Source: Diadema setosum
Lineage: Eukaryota; Echinodermata; Echinoidea; Diadematoida; Diadematidae
Length of the DNA stretch: 64,000 nt
Direction: 5' to 3'
Assembly (NCBI RefSeq): GCF_964275005.1
Contig: NC_092705.1
Location: 19,310,385-19,374,384, forward strand
A program made the position numbers and the translations under genes. A model generated the notes under the pieces. That model had not been told where the DNA came from and ran no database searches. It saw only the letters and a program-made list of their open reading frames with translations. Below, in pieces: positions 47,540-58,530 of the stretch (positions are counted from its first letter, which is position 1; each line of letters opens with the position of its first letter).

Positions 47540-48650
47540 AATTCCTGTTCTGTGAGCTGAAATACAACAATTTTCGGGCTCGCCTCGCTGCGCTCGGTTG
47601 CCAAAATTTTATAAAAAAGAAAGTAAGAACAAAACGTGATGATGACAAAATGACAGTGTCTATTGTGTTTACACATGTCATTTATATTTAGCAGCAAAAT
47701 GTTTCACGGAGCAGCGGCTGCAATTTCATTCGTTCTGAAGCGATCGCCAATTGGATCAAAAGAGGGCGTCAAGGGTTTCGAACATACGGGGTGGGGGGGG
47801 CGCAAAAAACAACAACAAATCAAACAAGATAAGAACAAAACGCAATGATGACGCGGAAATATACAAATTCGGCTCACTCGCTCGTACTAATTTAGAGTAT
47901 TTTTTCAAGTCCTCAGTTTGTTGGTATAAATCGTATCTATAAGGCCGTCACTATATCTGATTAGAATTGTAAGATTTAATAAGCAAAAAATGACAAGAGT
48001 TTCATGATGTTATTTTGTAAGCTGAAATACAACAATTTTCGGCTCGCTCGCTGCGCTCGCTCGCCAAAATTTGTATAAAAAGAGAAGAAGATAGAACAAA
48101 ACGTGACGATGACGCGACAAAAATGATAATGTCTATTGTGTTCACTCATGTCATTTTGTATTTAGCAGGAAAATGTTACACGGAGCAGCGACTGCAATTT
48201 CATTCGTTCTGAAGCGATCGCCGGTTTGGATCAAAAGAGGACGCCAACGGTTTCGAACATACGGGGGAGGGGGCGCAAAAAAATCAAAAAGGATAAGAAA
48301 AAAACGTAATGAGACGCAGAATATACAAATTTTGGCTCACTTCGCTCGTACTAATTTAGAGTATTTTTTCAAGTCCTCAGTTTGTTGGTATAAATTGTTA
48401 TCTATAAGGTCGTCACTATAATTGTGAGATTTAATAAGCAAAAAATGACAGAATTCCATGTTTTGTAAGCTGAAATACAAAATTTTCAGCTCGCTCGCTG
48501 CGCTCGCTCGCCAAAATTATATAAAAAAAGATAAGAACAATACGTGATGATGACGAGGACATTTACAAATTTCAGCTCACTCGCGCGTGCTAATTTAGAG
48601 TATTTTTAAAGTCCTCAGTTTTTGGTATAATCGATATCTATAAGGCTGTA
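47540..48650. repeat. ~455-bp tandem repeat, 2-3 copies
   Basis: agctgaaatacaacaatttt recurs at 47555, 48020 and 48468 (465 and 448 bp apart). Each unit also holds ggctcgctcgctgcgctcgc, atttcattcgttctgaagcg and tcaagtcctcagtttgttgg. A separate partial copy is at 55680-55800. A (G)n-rich gcgcaaaaaa block varies between copies. Confidence 0.8.
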
Positions 48651-49430
48651 ATCAACGGCGTAAATCCATACTGAGGAGTGGGGGGGGGGGGATGGCACCA
48701 TCACCATGATACAAGCCCATAACCGGACCGGCGCAGCCTTTTTTTTTTTGGGGGGGGGGGGGGGGTGGGGGAGAAGCTTTGTGCCCCCCCCTCCCCCCCC
48801 CACCACACACACAACACTTTACAGGGATCGGATGCCCCACTCTTTGCATGAAATATAAAGTGGAGAAAAGTGGCAGCAACAACATAAAGACTTTTTGTTC
48901 TTGTTGCTTTTTTTTTTTTTTTGCTGTGAGACGACTTTCGGCGGAAAATGAGACCTTAAAAGTATGAAAACATTTTTTTTTTTTTGAAATATCTGTGAGA
49001 GGGAGCGGAAGGACCGAACGGGGGAAGGGTGTGTATGGGGGGGGGGGGTATCCCTCTCCCACACGAGGAAGATTTTGCATTTTCAGAAATTCAGCGATCT
49101 GGTGCTCACTTGTGGTGAAAATTTTCTTTTCTTTTCTTTAAAAAAACAATAAGAAAATGAAATATTCACAATATATTATTGAATGACAAAATCGTGGTAT
49201 TTCAGCTCTTGCTGTGCGACATCACTGTGAAGGCCTACTAAATAATGGGGCCTATCATCGGCGTAGACAGGATTTGATCTTAGGAGGAGCGGTTATGTGA
49301 GGGAACGAATCAAGCGAGGGGGGAGGGTATGGTAGGGGGGTTTCCCCCTCCTAGGGTGAAATCTCTTTGCGTTGAAAATTTTGACATTTTTTCAGTCCCA
49401 AAACTGCCGTTTGTAGCTATATTCTTCGCT
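48651..49430. other. low-complexity G/C-run region with hAT-like end fragments
   Basis: cggcgtaaatcc at 48656 and cggcgtagacaggatttgat at 49259 look like ends of elements of the CAGTGGCG type. The second matches the inverse of the right end at 52060-52087 over 26 bases with one mismatch. Long G-runs at 48679-48690, 48751-48767 and 49039-49048. No gene. Confidence 0.4.
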
Positions 49431-49722
49431 TTGGAAATTAAGGGGGGCACACCAGGCGCAACTGCTGTCAGTCACTGGCAGCAACATCAGGAGAATGGCA
49501 TAGCGATTAAATGCGAGCGAGCGGAGCGAGCGAGCATGAAAATTTTAACATTTTACAGTCTAAAAAATGCCGTTTGTAGCTATACTTTTTCGCTTTGGAA
49601 ATTAAGGGGGCCGCATCAGGCGCAACTGCTGGCAATTACTGGCAGCAACATCAGGAGAATGGCATAGCAGTTAAATGCGAGCGAGCGGGGCGAGCGAGCT
49701 TGAAAATTTTGACACTTTACAG

Positions 49723-52090
49723 CACTGGCGTAGCCAGGGGGGGGGGGGGGGGGGCGATGGGGGCGGTCGCCCCCCCTAAGATTTGGACCGGCGATTTGGG
49801 AGGCGGAAAAAAAAATGCGTGTATACTGTATGCATGCACATAAAGCGGGTCTCCTTTGCAACCTTTCATCAAATAAGATATTTTTTTGAATATTTCACTC
49901 AAAGTGTGCACCAGATCGTTGAATTTCAATTCAAAATATGCAAAATCTCTCGTGCTTGGGAGGGGGTATCCCCTCCCAAACCCTCCCCCTCTGTGCCTCT
50001 TTCCCTAGCTTAGTACACTTTTTAGATTTACAAAAAAAAAAAAGTATGAATAATTCTGAGTGCACAAGACTTATCACTTATATTCCGAAAAATCAAGGTT
50101 CCCTCATGTATAAGGGGAATTTCTCCTTTTAATCGACCCTTTCCTCCCTCAGCCCCCCCCCCCCATCAGTTTTTTTTTTTATTTATTTTTTTTTTATTTC
50201 CCAAATGTTGATTCCATCAAATATGCGTATACGAGATATCTCAATTTCAGGCAAAAGCTCCATCGGAAGGGAAGGGTGGAGATAACACTCGCCCAAGCCT
50301 TCTCCCTGCTCGCCCGCCCCTCTCCCCCCCCCCCCTTCCGCCATGCATAGAAGTAGACTGTTGCTATACCCAGATCGCTTTATTTCAATTTTAAAAACGC
50401 AAAAGCTCCGCGAGCGGAAGGCGGAATCCCCCTTCCCCTAAGCTCTACCTCACTAGACTTTATACATACACACAGATGGTGCACATTCGGAATAAGAGCT
50501 AAATTCCGTGATTTTAACACATCGATTAAAAAAGTATTGCACCAAAAATTTGCACCAGATCGCTGAATTTCAGGTCTGAAAACGCAAAATCACCTTCGTG
50601 TGGGAGGGGATATGCCCCTATCTACACCCTCGTGTGCATGCTTTTTCTGTTTGATTGCTGAACTGCAGACAGCGTTCATGATATTCAGTGTAAGAATTAA
50701 TACAAGAAGATTATTTAAATGATATACCACTTTATAGGCAAATTGTTCAATAATAATCTACACTAAAATATACTGCAACCTTAAACAAGTGGGACTGTTT
50801 CAACTCGTTAAAACACGCAAAAACACGCATCAAATTGCACCATTTGCAACATCAAAATGCAAAAAGTTCTCACCGTGGGAGGGGGGACACCCCCCTCCCA
50901 CACCCTCCCCTCCCCCTTCGCTCGCTGCGCTCGCTCGGGTTCAGTCGCGTTCATGATATTCAGTGAAAAGAATTAATATTGAGAAGTGTGTTTAAATTAT
51001 ACCATTTTATAGGCAAATTGTTCAATAATAATCTACACTAAAATATACTGCTACCTTAAACAAGTGAGACTGTTTCTCGTCGATAAAACGCGCAAAAACA
51101 TGCATCAAATAGCACCATTTACAACATCAAAATGCAAAAAGTACTTACCGTGGGAGGGGGGACACCCCCCTCCCACACCCTCCCCTCCCCCTCTCTCGCT
51201 CCGCTCCCTCGGGTTCAGTCGCGTTCATGATATTCAGTGAAAAGAATTAACACAAGAAGTGTATTTAAATTGTACCATTTTATAGGCAAATTGTACAATG
51301 ATAATGTACATCAAAATATACTGCTACCTTAAACAAGTGGGACTGTTTATCGTCGATAAAACGCGCAAAAACATGCATCAAATTGCACCATTTACAACAC
51401 CAAAATGCAAAAAGTTCTTACCGTGGGAGGGGGACACCCCCCTCCCACACCCTCCCCTCCCCCTCGCTCGCTCCGCTCGCTCGGGTTCAGTCGCGTTCAT
51501 GATATTCAGTGAAAAGAATTAATATTGAGAAGTGTGTTTAAATTATACCATTTTATAGGCAAATTGTTCAATAATAATCTACACTAAAATATACTGCTAC
51601 TTTAAACAAGTGGGACTGTTTCACGTCGATAAAACGAGCAAAAACATGCATCAAATTGCACCATTTGCAACATCAAAATGCAAAAAGTTCTTACCGTGGG
51701 AGGGGGGACACCCCCCTCCCACACCCTCCCCTCCCCCCTCGCTCGCTCCGCTTGCTCGGGTTCAGTCGCGTTCATGATATTCAGTGAAAAGAATTAGTAC
51801 AAGAAGTGTATTTAAAATTATACTATTTTATAGGCAAATTGCTCAATAATAATCTACACTAAAATATACTGCTACCTTAAACAAGTGGGACTGTTTCACG
51901 TCGATAAAACGCGCAAAAACATGCATCAAATTGCACCATTTACAACATCAAAATGCAAAAAGTTCTTACCGTCGGAGGGGGGAAACCCCCCTCCCACACC
52001 CTCGCTCGCTCCGCTCGCTCGGGCTCGGTCGCTTCGCTCCATCGCAGACTAACCGCCCCCCCCTAAGATCAAATCCTGGCTACGCCGTTG
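49723..52090. mobile_element. 2.4-kb hAT-like insertion in the satellite array
   Basis: Left cactggcgtagccagg and the inverse of right (caacggcgtagccagg) match in 14 of 16 positions. CTTTACAG lies outside both ends (49715-49722, 52091-52098) and occurs once, as the similar ttttacag, at that point in uninterrupted monomers. So this is an 8-bp target duplication. The interior is mainly a 274-bp tandem repeat. No transposase. Confidence 0.8.
50550..52040. repeat. 274-bp tandem repeat, about 5 copies
   Basis: cgttcatgatattcagtg occurs at 50673, 50948, 51222, 51494 and 51769 (272-275 bp apart). Units also hold ttataggcaaattgttcaat, aacaagtgggactgtttc, gtgggaggggggacaccccc and ctcgctcgctccgctcgctc. 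Copies are highly alike, so the array is young. Confidence 0.88.
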
Positions 52091-53324
52091 CTTTACAGTC
52101 CAAAGACTGCCGTTTGTGGCTGTGTTTGTGGCTGGGGCGCAACTGCCGGCAATCGGGCAGCAACATCAGAATGGCATAACGATTAAATGCGAGCGAGCGA
52201 AGCAAGTGAGCTTGAAAATTTTGATATTTTACTGTCCCACATGTCCTTTGTGGCTGTACTAGTATTTTTTCCCTTTGGAAATTAAAGGGGGCGCACCGGG
52301 CGAAAACTGCTGGCAATTACTGGCAGCAACATCAGGAGAATGGCATAATGATTAAATGCGAGCGAGCGAAGCGAATGAGCTTGAAAATTTTGACATTTTC
52401 CAGTCCCAAAAACTGTCGTTTGTGGCTGTATTTTTTCGCTTTGGAAATAAAGGGGCGCACCGGGCAAAAACTGTTGGCAATTACTGGCAGCAACATCAGG
52501 GGAATGGCATAATGATTAAATGCGAGCGAGCGAAGCGAGTGAGCTTCAAAATTTTGACATTTGACAGTCCAAAAACTGCCGTTTGTAGCTACATTTTTCG
52601 CTTTGGAAATTAAGGGGGCGCACCGGGCGAAAACTGCTGGCAATTACTGGCAGCAACATCAGGAGAATGGAATAATAATTAAATGCGAGCGAGCGAAGCG
52701 AGCGAGCTTCAAAAGTTTGACATTTTACAGTCCCCAAACTGCCGTTTGTAGCTATATTTTTCGCTTTGAAAATTAAGGGGGCGCACCTGCTCACAATCAC
52801 TGGCAGCAACATCAGGAGAATGGCATAGCGATTAAATGCGAGCGAGCGGAGCGAGCGAGCTTGAAAATTTTGACATTTTACAGTCTAAACACTGCCGTTT
52901 GTAGCTATACTTTTTCGCTTTGGAAATTTAGGGGGCACACCGAGTGCAACTGCCGGCAATTACTGGCAGCAACATCAGGAGAATGGCATAGCGGTTATAT
53001 GCGAGCGAGCGGAGCGAGCGAGCTTGAAAATTTTGACATTACAGTCCAAAGACTGCCGTTTGTGGCTGTATTTTTTCGCTTTGGAAATTAAGGGGGCACA
53101 CCGGGCGCAACTGCCGGTAATTACTGGCAGCAACATCAGGAGAATGGCATACTGATTGATTGCTAGCGAGCGAAGCGAGTGAGCTTGAAAATTTTGACAT
53201 TTTCCAGTCTCAAAAACTGTCGTTTGTGGCTGTATTTTTTCGCTTTGGAAATTAAGGGGGCGCACCGGGCGAAAACTGTTGGCAGTTACTGGCAGCAACA
53301 TCAGGAGTATGGCATAATGATTAA

Positions 53325-53881
53325 AGGGAAGGTAAACCCAAAGAACAATGTGGATTAAGTGAAAGCAGCAACATTAGTAGAACACATCAGTGAAAGTTTG
53401 AGGAAAATTGGACAATCGATGCAAAAGTTATGAATTTTCAATTTTTGGTGTTAGAACCGCTGGGTGAGGAGACTACTAGAGGATATGACGTATGAGTGGA
53501 CAACAATACAAAGAAAATATAAAGGAAATTCAACAAATATTCACTTTTCTACAATCATGAAAGAGCAATGGACCAACCGCTTTCAGAAAGCAGGGGGAAT
53601 AATTGCTACCCTTAACATATGTCAATATCAAGTTGATGGAATTTGTAATTTTCATGAAAAGTGAATTTTTGCAGAATTTTCTTTATATTTTCTTGGTATT
53701 GTTGTCCACTCATACGTCATAACCTCTAGTAGTCTCCTCACCCAGCGGTTCCAACATAAAAACTTTAAAAATTCATAACTTTTGCATCGATTGTCCGATT
53801 TTCTTCAAACTTTCACTGATGTGTTCTACTAATGTTGCTGCTTTCACTCAATCCACATTGCTCTTGGGGTTTATCTTCCCT
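53325..53881. mobile_element. 557-bp TTAA-type foldback MITE, intact
   Basis: TTAA at 53321-53324 and 53882-53885. Left agggaaggtaaaccc and right gggtttatcttccct are near-perfect inverse, and the arms pair for more than 200 bp (for example caatcgatgcaaaagttatg). Neighbouring monomers read gattaaatgcgagcg at this spot, so a single TTAA was duplicated. TTAA targets are typical of piggyBac transposase. No protein coded. Confidence 0.85.
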
Positions 53882-54780
53882 TTAAATGCGAGCGAGCGAA
53901 GCGAGCGAGCTTCAAAATTTTGACATTTGACAGTCCAAAAACTGCCGTTTGTAGCTATATTTTTCACTTTGGAAATTAAGGGGGCGCACTGGGCGAAAAC
54001 TGCTGGCAATTACTGGCAGCAACATCAGGAGAATGGAATAATAATTAAATGCGAGCGAGCGAAGCGAGCGAGCTTCAAAAATTTTACATTTTACAGTCCC
54101 CAAACTGCCGTTTGTAGCTATATTTTTCGCTTTGGAAATTAAGGGGGCGCACCTGCTCACAATCACTGGCAGCAACATCAGGAGAATGGCATAGCGATTA
54201 AATGCGAGCGAGCTTGAAAATTTTGACATTTTACTGTCTGAACACTGCCGTTTGTAGCTATACTTTTTCGCTTTGGAAATTTAGGGGGCACACCGAGTGC
54301 AACTGCCGGCAATTACTGGCAGCAACATCAGGAGAATGGCATAGCGGTTAAATGCGAGCGAGCGGAGCGAGCGAGCTTGAAAATTTTGACATTTTACAGT
54401 CCAAAGACTGCCGTTTGTGGCTGTATTTTTTCGCTTTGGAAATTAAGGGGGCACACCGGGCGCAACTGCCGGCAATTACTGGCAGCAACATCAGGAGAAT
54501 GGCATACTGATGAAATGCTAGCGAGCGAAGCGAGTGAGCTTGAAAATTTTGACATTTTCCAGTCCTAAAGACTGTCGTTTGTAGCTATATTTTCGCTTTG
54601 GAAATTAAGGGGGGCGCACCGGGTGTACCTGCTGTCAATCACTGGCAGCAACATCAGGAGAATGGCATAGCGGTTAAACTTTTTTGATGCGAGCGAGCGG
54701 AGCGAGCGAGCTTTGAAATTTTAAAATTTTACACTCCAAAAACTGCCGTTTGTAGCTATATTTTTCGCTTTTGTTTGTCC

Positions 54781-55680
54781 CACTTTTATTTGAGAACCAT
54801 CCCCCCCCCCCCATCGACGCCTCTATACATATTAGGTTGCTTTTGTTAAGTGAAAAATCTGCTGCACACTCTTTGATAAATTAGGGAATACACGTCTATG
54901 TCAAAAGTGTACAAAGTTTATCCCTTATCCTGTATAGCGGACCTTTTGCATGTTCATGATTGCAATACAACGATCTGGTGCATAGTTCTGGCGATATTTG
55001 GACAATTTTCCATTAAGAAAGTTCGAGATTTATTATTTTGTCCTCATCTCGGGAATTGCTTGGGGGATAAATGATTTGTCTGTCTAAACACTTCCTTTGG
55101 AGCGGGGCAAATGCCCCTTTGCCCCCCATAGATTCGACGTCCCTGATCTTCCCTTGGTATGCCCATAGATGTATCCTGACTGAGTCATCAGTCACTGTCG
55201 TTTCTCAGGAATGATTCAGGAAATGGAGGGGATTCAATAATTATGGCGATAAAGTTGTTGTTATTGTTTGTTTGTATTTTTTCGTACATATTTTGCAGAT
55301 GGTCCCCAGTTACTCGCGTCATAGCATGTTTACATGTAGACCTATACTATTTGACGTTGTCAACGCCTGAGCCATACCTTACAGTGTACGTCGATGTTAC
55401 TTTCTTCGCGAGCGAGCGAAGCGAGCGAGCGCTTGAGAAAATTATACATTTTCCTACAAGATAGAATACTGTTCAGCTCTGTTACCTGTCTGAAGGCCGG
55501 CGTACAAACGTCATGCAATATGCCAAAATTGATACAATCACATTTCTGCTTCCTCCATTTTTTCCCCTCAAAATTCAGGGGGGGGGGGGGATAATTGTAC
55601 AGGCCATCCCCCCCTCCTCCATTTCAGGGGGATATATCCCCCCATCCCCCCCGGGATTTACGCCCATGGCCTGTAATTAT
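54781..55680. other. inner right part of composite element, no gene
   Basis: Contains an isolated cgagcgagcgaagcgagcga motif at 55408-55432 and G/C runs at 55578-55590 and 55600-55650. No coding signal. Confidence 0.45.
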
Positions 55681-55974
55681 ATCTTGATTAGAATCGTAAG
55701 ATTTGGTAAGCAAAAAATGACAAGGATTCCATGTTTTGTAAGCTGAAATACAAAATTTTTCGGCTCGCTCGCTGCGCTCGCTCGCCAAAATCTATCACAA
55801 TTCATTACATTTAAATCACCCTCAAAAGATCCCTTTTAAGTGCTTGAAAAAGCATCATGTGGACTTTGTTTAAAGTCCCTACCGGGATGGGGTTGGGGTT
55901 CGACACTTTTTCAGAAATTAGGGGCGCAATTTTCGTGCTTGCCCCGAGCGCCGTTTTCCCTAGATACGCCACTG

Positions 55975-56020
55975 TTGTTATTGTTATTGTTATTATTATT
56001 ACTAATACTACTACTACAAT

Positions 56021-56108
<88 letters not shown>

Positions 56109-56156
56109 CATCATCATCATCATTATTCATATCATCATCATTATTGTAGCTGTTGT
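55975..56156. repeat. (ATT)n microsatellite
   Basis: Over 100 bp of almost pure ATT/TAT units, with GTT units to the left and ATC units to the right. The matching ATT/GTT run at 47250-47278 is the other half of the original target site of the composite element. Confidence 0.9.
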
Positions 56157-57329
56157 TGTTACCTCCGAATTTGAATGTAGGAATACATAGAATGAAAATG
56201 GGTGACAAACTCCTACGAATTTGGCCGGGAAAACCTATTAGTACCCGATAGCAAAATAGAATGCCGACGCCAGAAATTGTTGCCTGACAATGTATATCGA
56301 GCACACAATTAGGTGTCTTACCTTAATACCACTGATCCATGGTCCTTGACTCTGGATACACAACATTTGCTGGATCTTTAAGTGTATCCTTACGTTGACT
56401 ATTAACTCACCACTGGGGACTTCTTACAGGCCCTACCAGAAAAAGATACGATGCTGCTTCTCTGTACTCAGGTTATATTTTTACCATATTTTTGCCATAT
56501 TATTATACAAACTGCATAACATTGCTGGGATCGTTTCAGGCATGCACGTGCCTCAGTGTTTCATTTACTGGAACTTTGCGATGCAGATGCATGTTAAAAT
56601 TGACGAGTGCTGATTCATAAGTTATACTCTTAACATCACTTACAGTCACGTTGCCTAACGTCAAATTTTGAGATGACCTTCACAGGGCGGATAAAAACAC
56701 CAAATTTGGAGGGATGATTCCTCGGGACCTACTCATCGATATTAGGTAGGAGCCCTCTGTAATTTTGTAATATTTATGTTACGAAATGCTGAATTTCATT
56801 TTCCAGAAACTTTCGCGCGCATGAAACTTTCGCAAATTTCGCGAGGAGCCAAGATTCGCGAAACGGTGTTGAGGTGTCACAGTGTGATGTAGGCCTATAC
56901 TACTCCCAAAAAAGGGCTTTTCTTTTCTAATGTGGGGTAGGGGGATTGTTCAAAGGTTATTAGTGATCTCCCCCTCCCCCTTCACATAAGAAAATGTTTC
57001 CAACCCAAGCCCTTTTGATACATACTTAACTCTGAGGTGGGAATAGCACATCACACTGTGGCACCTCAACAACATTTTCAATTTATAAATCGGTAATTAA
57101 CTCAATAATAATAATTGTATTTATATGGCGCTTCATACTGACATACTCAACCACCCCGCATCTTTCAAATACTTTGTTGATCATGGAATTCAAGCTTAGG
57201 TTCATGTTTTCCCGTTTCTTATTTTTCACATGAAAAAAAAAAATGAGAACAATTACAACAAATCCGGAATGCTGTTTTGTTACTATACTCCCTCAGACAT
57301 AGGCCTACATTATTACATAAATGAAGTGT
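56157..57329. other. intergenic with element fragments
   Basis: ggccgggaaaacctattag at 56222 resembles the tip of the foldback family (38283). 56806-56870 is a fragment of the TTCGCG family. Otherwise nothing seen. Confidence 0.4.
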
Positions 57330-57492
57330 TACTTTCGCGGGATGACACTTTCGCGAGTTGGAGCCGACGGCCTTTTTCGCGGCATGAAACTTCTGCGAAT
57401 TGCCACTGGAATTAAATGCCCTGTGTAGCATCGCGCGCATTTTGCTTAAACAAATCTTGACTCCTCGCGAAATTTGCGAAAGTTTCATGCTT
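57330..57492. mobile_element. TTCGCG-family MITE copy
   Basis: Shares gttggagccgacggcctttt and ttgccactg with 29743-29933 and ends with cctcgcgaaatttgcgaaag. The tips are diverged. A purine-rich (GAA)n tract follows at 57590-57640. Confidence 0.65.
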
Positions 57493-57718
57493 GGTCCATA
57501 GAAGGCACTCGGTGTAAAGATGTGTAGACGGTGTTGGCTGGAGAGTGAGTTATGCGTATCTTTTATATCATATTTTCTACCCCCTAATAAAGAAGAAGAA
57601 GAAAAAAAAAAGAAGAAGAAGTAGAAGAAGAAAAAGAAAAGAAATACATGAAGACTGCTAGAACATGTAGGGTCTACATAGTACATGGTAGGGCCTACCT
57701 AGTACAAACGTTGCATAG

Positions 57719-58050
57719 TCAAATTCATGAAATTCTTCCGTCGAGATGTTTTCATTGCAACTGATTCACAAATTGCCCTACATCGACGTAAATAAGCACT
57801 GAATTGATCAGTGTTTAAGTAGTAGCCATGAAAAAAAATAATGGGCGTACGTACTCGAGCAGGATTCGAACCTACGACCTCTTGATCTCCGGACAGGGGT
57901 CATCTCCACTAGACCACCGAACTTTTGCCTGACAGCAGTGTTGGTTCTAATCCTTACAGCATGCAGCGGGTACTGCGTAATTATTCAAATTCATGAAGTT
58001 CTTCCGTCGATATGTTTTCATTGCAATTGATTACTAAAACACTGACTGCT
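57719..58050 (-). mobile_element. tRNA-derived SINE-like unit, minus strand
   Basis: On the minus strand, 57922-57853 reads as a tRNA-like promoter: A box tggtctagtgga (57917-57906) and B box ggttcgaatcc (57872-57862). It is flanked by a direct repeat of about 47 bp beginning caaattcatgaa[a/g]ttcttc (57719 and 57985), too long for an ordinary target duplication. Either a SINE inside a repeated unit, or part of a larger element. Confidence 0.55.
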
Positions 58051-58397
58051 AAAACACTGATCTATTCAGTTCTTATTTACGTCGATGTCACGATGTAGGT
58101 CAATTTGGCAATCAGTTGCAACGTTGCATATTGCTATTAAAAACATGCTTCATGATTCGGTTTTGCGCGAGATCCGTTTCCAGAGATAATGCCGACATTC
58201 ACTTCTGATGATATAAATTAATACAGCTATATGATGTTGTGATGTTTAATAAGTTGTCTCCTCACTGAGGAGTGTTTTTTTTTTCCACGAATTGTATGCA
58301 TCATCTACTGACTCGGTAGCGAGCAGGTCAAGTTGATCACAATTATCCGCTTGCCGTAGACCATAATGAGAAGGAGCGATTCTATATCCACACCCTC

Positions 58398-58401
58398 TAA
58401 A

Positions 58402-58473
<72 letters not shown>

Positions 58474-58530
58474 CATCGATCCATCCATCCATCCATCCAC
58501 CAAGCAATCAATCAATCAATCAATCAATCA
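58398..58530. repeat. (AATC)n microsatellite
   Basis: Almost pure aatc units, with a short atcc block in the middle (58473-58498). Confidence 0.9.

Larger units (their letters stand above)
49431..54780. repeat. ~163-bp satellite array (interrupted)
   Basis: Monomers hold, in order: tcgctttggaaattaagggg, gcgcaccgggcgaaaactg, ggcagcaacatcaggagaat, taaatgcgagcgagcgaagc, gaaaattttgacattttaca and actgccgtttgtagctata. The agcaacatcagg word occurs at about 49481, 49643, 52160, 52325, 52490, 52660, 52805, 52970, 53130, 53295, 54020, 54170, 54330, 54485 and 54650. Two insertions split the array: 49723-52090 and 53325-53881. Antisense and sense frames through it are open by chance because the unit is close to a multiple of three. 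Confidence 0.85.
47279..55974. mobile_element. 8.7-kb hAT-like composite element
   Basis: Left cagtggcgtatctaggg (47279-47295) and right ccctagatacgccactg (55958-55974) are perfect 17-bp inverted repeats. Eight bases outside each end are ttgttatt (47271-47278, 55975-55982), an 8-bp target duplication as in hAT, though the target is itself a GTT/ATT repeat. Inward, both ends go on to cgtgccccgggcgcc-like sequence. Inside are three satellites, a second hAT-like insertion, a TTAA MITE and G/C homopolymers. A block of the ~455-bp repeat occurs near both ends (47555 and 55735). No transposase frame was found. Confidence 0.65.

Noticed and set aside
47256..47697. Open frames of 70-135 residues on both strands
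   Set aside because: They consist of poly-G, poly-A and GAA runs giving Pro, Lys and Phe stretches; no codon pattern or homology.
49259..52087. 26-bp inverted pair cggcgtagacaggatttgat... as element boundaries
   Set aside because: The pair is real, but target duplications support 49723-52090 as the insertion; 49259 is more likely the end of another related copy.
52332..54229. Repeated frames with CERAKRASFKILTF or ARSLRSLAFN-like peptides
   Set aside because: These are translations of the 163-bp satellite; the frame varies among monomers and the sequence is clearly a DNA satellite.
55840..56304. Frames of poly-Ile, poly-Tyr or poly-Asn
   Set aside because: Translation of the (ATT)n microsatellite.
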